NCBI GenBank assembly: GCA_944336625.1 | Contig: CALVLF010000053.1 | Coordinates: forward strand, 1-43,375 | DNA length: 43,375 bases | Origin: an uncultured Clostridia bacterium | GTDB lineage: Bacteria > Bacillota > Clostridia > Christensenellales > CAG-138 | Direction: 5' to 3' | Shown: in pieces, positions 41,272-43,375 of the stretch | Layout: every line of letters starts with the position of its first letter | How positions within the stretch are numbered: the first letter of the stretch is position 1 | Notes under the pieces: generated by a model | The model's input: only the letters and a program-made list of their open reading frames with translations | What the model was told of the DNA's origin: nothing | Database searches by the model: none | Translations under genes and position numbers: made by a program

Positions 41272-42405
41272 ATGAACCGCAAACGGCTGGCTGCTGGAAT
41301 GCTTACCCTGCTGGCCCTTTTGCCAGGCAGGCTGATTTGTGCGGAAACCGGCACGATTACGGCCGAAGGGGTCAACCTTCGGGAGCAGGCAAACACGGAA
41401 TCCAATGCGTTGCGGGTGCTGAGCCTTGGGAGCGAAGCGGAAGTATTGGCCCAGGAGGGAAGCTGGTACCGGGTTATGCTTCCAGATGAAACCGTGGGCT
41501 ATATCCGGCAGGATTATATTTTTGTTCAAAGCGGCGGAAGCCGGGGTGCTTATGTCCTCGATGATAATACAGCCTTGCGGGGCGGCCCGGATGCCCATAC
41601 CTATGTGGTTGCCCAGCTTTCGGCGGGCCAGGGTGTTCGCGTAAAGCGGGTTGTGGGGGAATGGTATTTTGTAAATGCAAATGAGCAGGCCGGGTATGTG
41701 CACCGCCAGCATTTGAGCATGACTACCTCCGCCATGGCTTCCGCCAGCATGCTGAAGCAGGGTATGGAAGGGGCAGAGGTGGAACGGCTGCAGCAGGAGC
41801 TATACCGGCGGGGCTTTTTAGGAAAGGATGGCCTTACCGGCAGCTATTCCAGCGCTACCCGCAAGGCGGTCCTGGAATATCAGCAGGCTGCCGGCCTTAG
41901 CAGCGCAGATGGGGTAGCGGGAGCGGAGACCCTTTCTTCCATCTATGACAGTGGCAACGACCTGCGGAAAGAAACGGCAACCTTTACCCAGCTCAAGGGC
42001 AGCGTAATTCTGCTGGACTGGTTCGAAGGCGGGGAGGAATGGCTCCATAAGGGGGCGAAATTCACCGTAACGGATGTACGTACGGGGCTCAGTTTCCGGG
42101 CGCGCCGTTTCGGCGGCTGGTATCACGCGGATGTGGAACCCATTACTGCGGAGGATACGGCTATCATGAAGCGGATTGCCGGCGGCACCTGGAGCTGGAA
42201 CCGGCGGCCGATCTGGGTCACCTATGATGGAAAGACTGTAGCAGCCAGCATGCATTGTATGCCCCACATGGCCAATCCAACACGAAGCAACAATTTTGAT
42301 GGGCATTTCTGTATCCATCTGAAGGGCTCCAAGGTCCATGAAAACAGCAAGGAATGTCCCCGGCATCAGGCTTGCGTTACGGAGGCCTATCGGGCGGGCC
42401 GCTGA
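41272..42405 (+). CDS. Secreted SH3b/peptidoglycan-binding protein with GHxC C-terminal domain
   Basis: 377 residues. A signal peptide (about 1-24, ending RLICA-E) is followed by two SH3b modules (about 25-86 and 92-147), a PG_binding_1 repeat (MLKQGMEGAEVERLQQELYR, ATRKAVLEYQQAAGL) and a C-terminal domain of about 130 residues (VILLDWFEGGEEW to the end). The C-terminal domain is the same as in the minus-strand gene at 36519-37376 and contains GHFCIHLKGS near the end. Its PHM...GHFC arrangement recalls a degenerate L,D-transpeptidase active site; the cysteine is present in both paralogues. The gene follows the PBP by 11 bp with AAAGGAGG, so the two are probably co-transcribed, and the terminator at 42436 ends both. 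Confidence 0.82.
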   Translation: MNRKRLAAGMLTLLALLPGRLICAETGTITAEGVNLREQANTESNALRVLSLGSEAEVLAQEGSWYRVMLPDETVGYIRQDYIFVQSGGSRGAYVLDDNTALRGGPDAHTYVVAQLSAGQGVRVKRVVGEWYFVNANEQAGYVHRQHLSMTTSAMASASMLKQGMEGAEVERLQQELYRRGFLGKDGLTGSYSSATRKAVLEYQQAAGLSSADGVAGAETLSSIYDSGNDLRKETATFTQLKGSVILLDWFEGGEEWLHKGAKFTVTDVRTGLSFRARRFGGWYHADVEPITAEDTAIMKRIAGGTWSWNRRPIWVTYDGKTVAASMHCMPHMANPTRSNNFDGHFCIHLKGSKVHENSKECPRHQACVTEAYRAGR

Positions 42406-42435
42406 TTTTCCCCAAGGGGATCTGTATTTCATCGA

Positions 42436-42466
42436 AAAAAAGAGCAGTGCGCACTGCTCTTTTTTA
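42436..42466. terminator. Perfect bidirectional terminator
   Basis: AAAAAGAGCAGTGC (42437-42450) is mirrored by GCACTGCTCTTTTT (42451-42464), with the symmetry extending over 42436-42465. A-tracts and T-tracts on either side make it work on both strands. It separates the PBP operon from the gerA promoter. Confidence 0.92.
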
Positions 42467-42480
42467 TTGCTTGCTTTTAA

Positions 42481-42510
42481 GAATAGGGTTGCAACCTGCG
42501 GATCATACTA
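42481..42510 (+). promoter_or_regulatory. Sigma-G promoter of the gerA operon
   Basis: GAATA (42481-42485), 18 bp and CATACTA (42504-42510): an exact match to the sigma-G consensus. It lies 27 bp before the start codon. Confidence 0.85.
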
Positions 42511-42537
42511 CCGGAAAAAGGATGAGGAGGAAGGGGT

Positions 42538-43375
42538 ATGTCTCCATGGGAAAAGCTGGCACGAAGGCTGGGATTTACCCAGGAAGAAAGCGAATTTGAG
42601 CTTCTGGAAAGCGAATATGGCAACCCTGATGATTCGGGGAGGAAAGCGAACGCTTGCGGCGGGGAGGCGGATCCACAGCCGGGATGGCCTGGCAAGCATC
42701 CAGACCCTACTGCATTTCAGCCTGGTCCTCGGGGAAAGGTGTACCGGCGGATTCCGGCGCAATATGAAAAAGAAGAGCTGCCAACTTCCCTCGGGGAAGC
42801 TCTGGCAAGGTTGCGGCAAGATTTTCGTTCTGATATCAATACAGACTTGATCGTCCGCAGGTTCAGCCTGGGTGGCCAAGTGGATGCCGCTGCCGTTTTC
42901 CTGAACGGAATGGCAAATGGGAATGCCGTCAATGATTTTATCCTGCGGGAAGGCATGCGGCCGGATTGCCTGGTAGGGGCGAAGGCGCCTTATGGAAAAT
43001 TTTTGATAGAACGGATTTTTACGTTCAACGAAATGGATCTGGAAGAGGATTATACGAAGGTAAAGCAGGCCATTTTAGATGGGAAAACCGCCGTATTAAT
43101 CCAGGGAGAGCGGCAGGCCCTCATAGCAGATACCCGGGGCTATGCACATAGAGGGGTAGGCAAGGCAGAGAATGAAAAAACGGTGCGGGGGCCCCAGGAA
43201 AGCTTTACAGAAAATATGCGGACAAACATAACCCTTTTGCGGCGCATTATCCGCCGGGAGGACTTTGTCTGCGAAATCCGGCCCTCTGGCAGCGGAAACC
43301 GGCTGCAGGTTTCTATTGTATATCTGGAAGGGACAGCGAATACGGCGCTGGTGGAAGAAGTAAAAAGCCGCCTTG
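42538..43375 (+). CDS. Spore germination protein, GerA family (GerAA/GerKA type), partial
   Basis: The frame is open from the ATG at 42538 to the window edge, 279 codons, ribosome binding site GAGGAGGAAGGGG. The first 80 residues are variable and Gly/Pro/Asp-rich. The conserved N-terminal domain follows: SLGEALARLRQDFRSDINTD, VDAAAVFLNGMANGNAVNDF and, near residue 220, VRGPQESFTENMRTNITLLR, then SIVYLEGTANTALVEEVKSRL. That is the GerA signature. The transmembrane half lies beyond the window. GerA proteins form the A subunit of nutrient germinant receptors (or the SpoVAF relative) in the spore inner membrane. The sigma-G promoter fits forespore expression. Which receptor it is cannot be told without the downstream gerB and gerC genes. 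Confidence 0.92.
   Translation, partial: MSPWEKLARRLGFTQEESEFELLESEYGNPDDSGRKANACGGEADPQPGWPGKHPDPTAFQPGPRGKVYRRIPAQYEKEELPTSLGEALARLRQDFRSDINTDLIVRRFSLGGQVDAAAVFLNGMANGNAVNDFILREGMRPDCLVGAKAPYGKFLIERIFTFNEMDLEEDYTKVKQAILDGKTAVLIQGERQALIADTRGYAHRGVGKAENEKTVRGPQESFTENMRTNITLLRRIIRREDFVCEIRPSGSGNRLQVSIVYLEGTANTALVEEVKSRL

Overview
The window looks like a chromosomal segment of an anaerobic, endospore-forming Firmicute of the class Clostridia. The evidence is the spoIIAA-spoIIAB-sigF operon, spoVT, yunB, a SpoIID-type protein, the start of a GerA-family germinant receptor with a textbook forespore promoter, 2-oxoacid:ferredoxin oxidoreductase genes, clostridial ferredoxins and ArsR/HxlR regulators. 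Base composition is moderately GC-rich. Four genes (grpE, dnaJ, spoVT and the BTAD regulator) appear to start at TTG. Order or family cannot be fixed from the window; Christensenellales or a related lineage is only a guess. There are no rRNA or tRNA genes, insertion sequences, phage genes or CRISPR arrays.

Positions 1-7700 are accessory metabolism: the tail of an EFR1-type ferredoxin protein, an iron alcohol dehydrogenase, a secreted nuclease overlapping a small conserved protein, an esterase, an ArsR regulator with a TM1586-type nitroreductase, and then a RiPP-like cassette. The cassette encodes a 58-residue peptide with six ACGX units, a radical SAM/SPASM protein of the ACGX system and a nitroreductase. 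A divergent HxlR regulator sits beside it, and the promoter of that regulator lies inside a perfect 12-bp inverted repeat.

Positions 7800-20500 are housekeeping: glmM, glycyl-tRNA synthetase, a duplicated cysteine-rich mini-protein, a GIY-YIG protein with a LUD protein, then lepA-hemW and the heat-shock operon hrcA-grpE-dnaK-dnaJ with a perfect CIRCE operator. The LUD gene and lepA are transcribed divergently from mirror-image promoters that share one palindromic TTGCAA -35 box.

Positions 20600-28900 hold a VOC protein, an SDR and a 960-residue BTAD/AAA/TPR (SARP/AfsR-like) regulator. The regulator is divergent from an aminotransferase-iorA-iorB operon that would transaminate aromatic amino acids and oxidise the aryl-pyruvates with ferredoxin. 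TTTGACG heptamers in the intergenic region are arranged as an 11-bp-period direct repeat, like SARP operators, which suggests the regulator controls this operon.

Positions 29100-43375 are envelope and sporulation: a SpoIID domain protein with seven SH3b repeats, spoVT with a near-consensus sigma-G promoter, an Fe-S aldo/keto reductase, spoIIA-sigF, and a peptidoglycan block. In that block yunB and a class A PBP are flanked by two secreted proteins sharing an unrecognised C-terminal domain whose GHxC core resembles an L,D-transpeptidase motif. The window ends inside a gerA gene behind a perfect sigma-G promoter.
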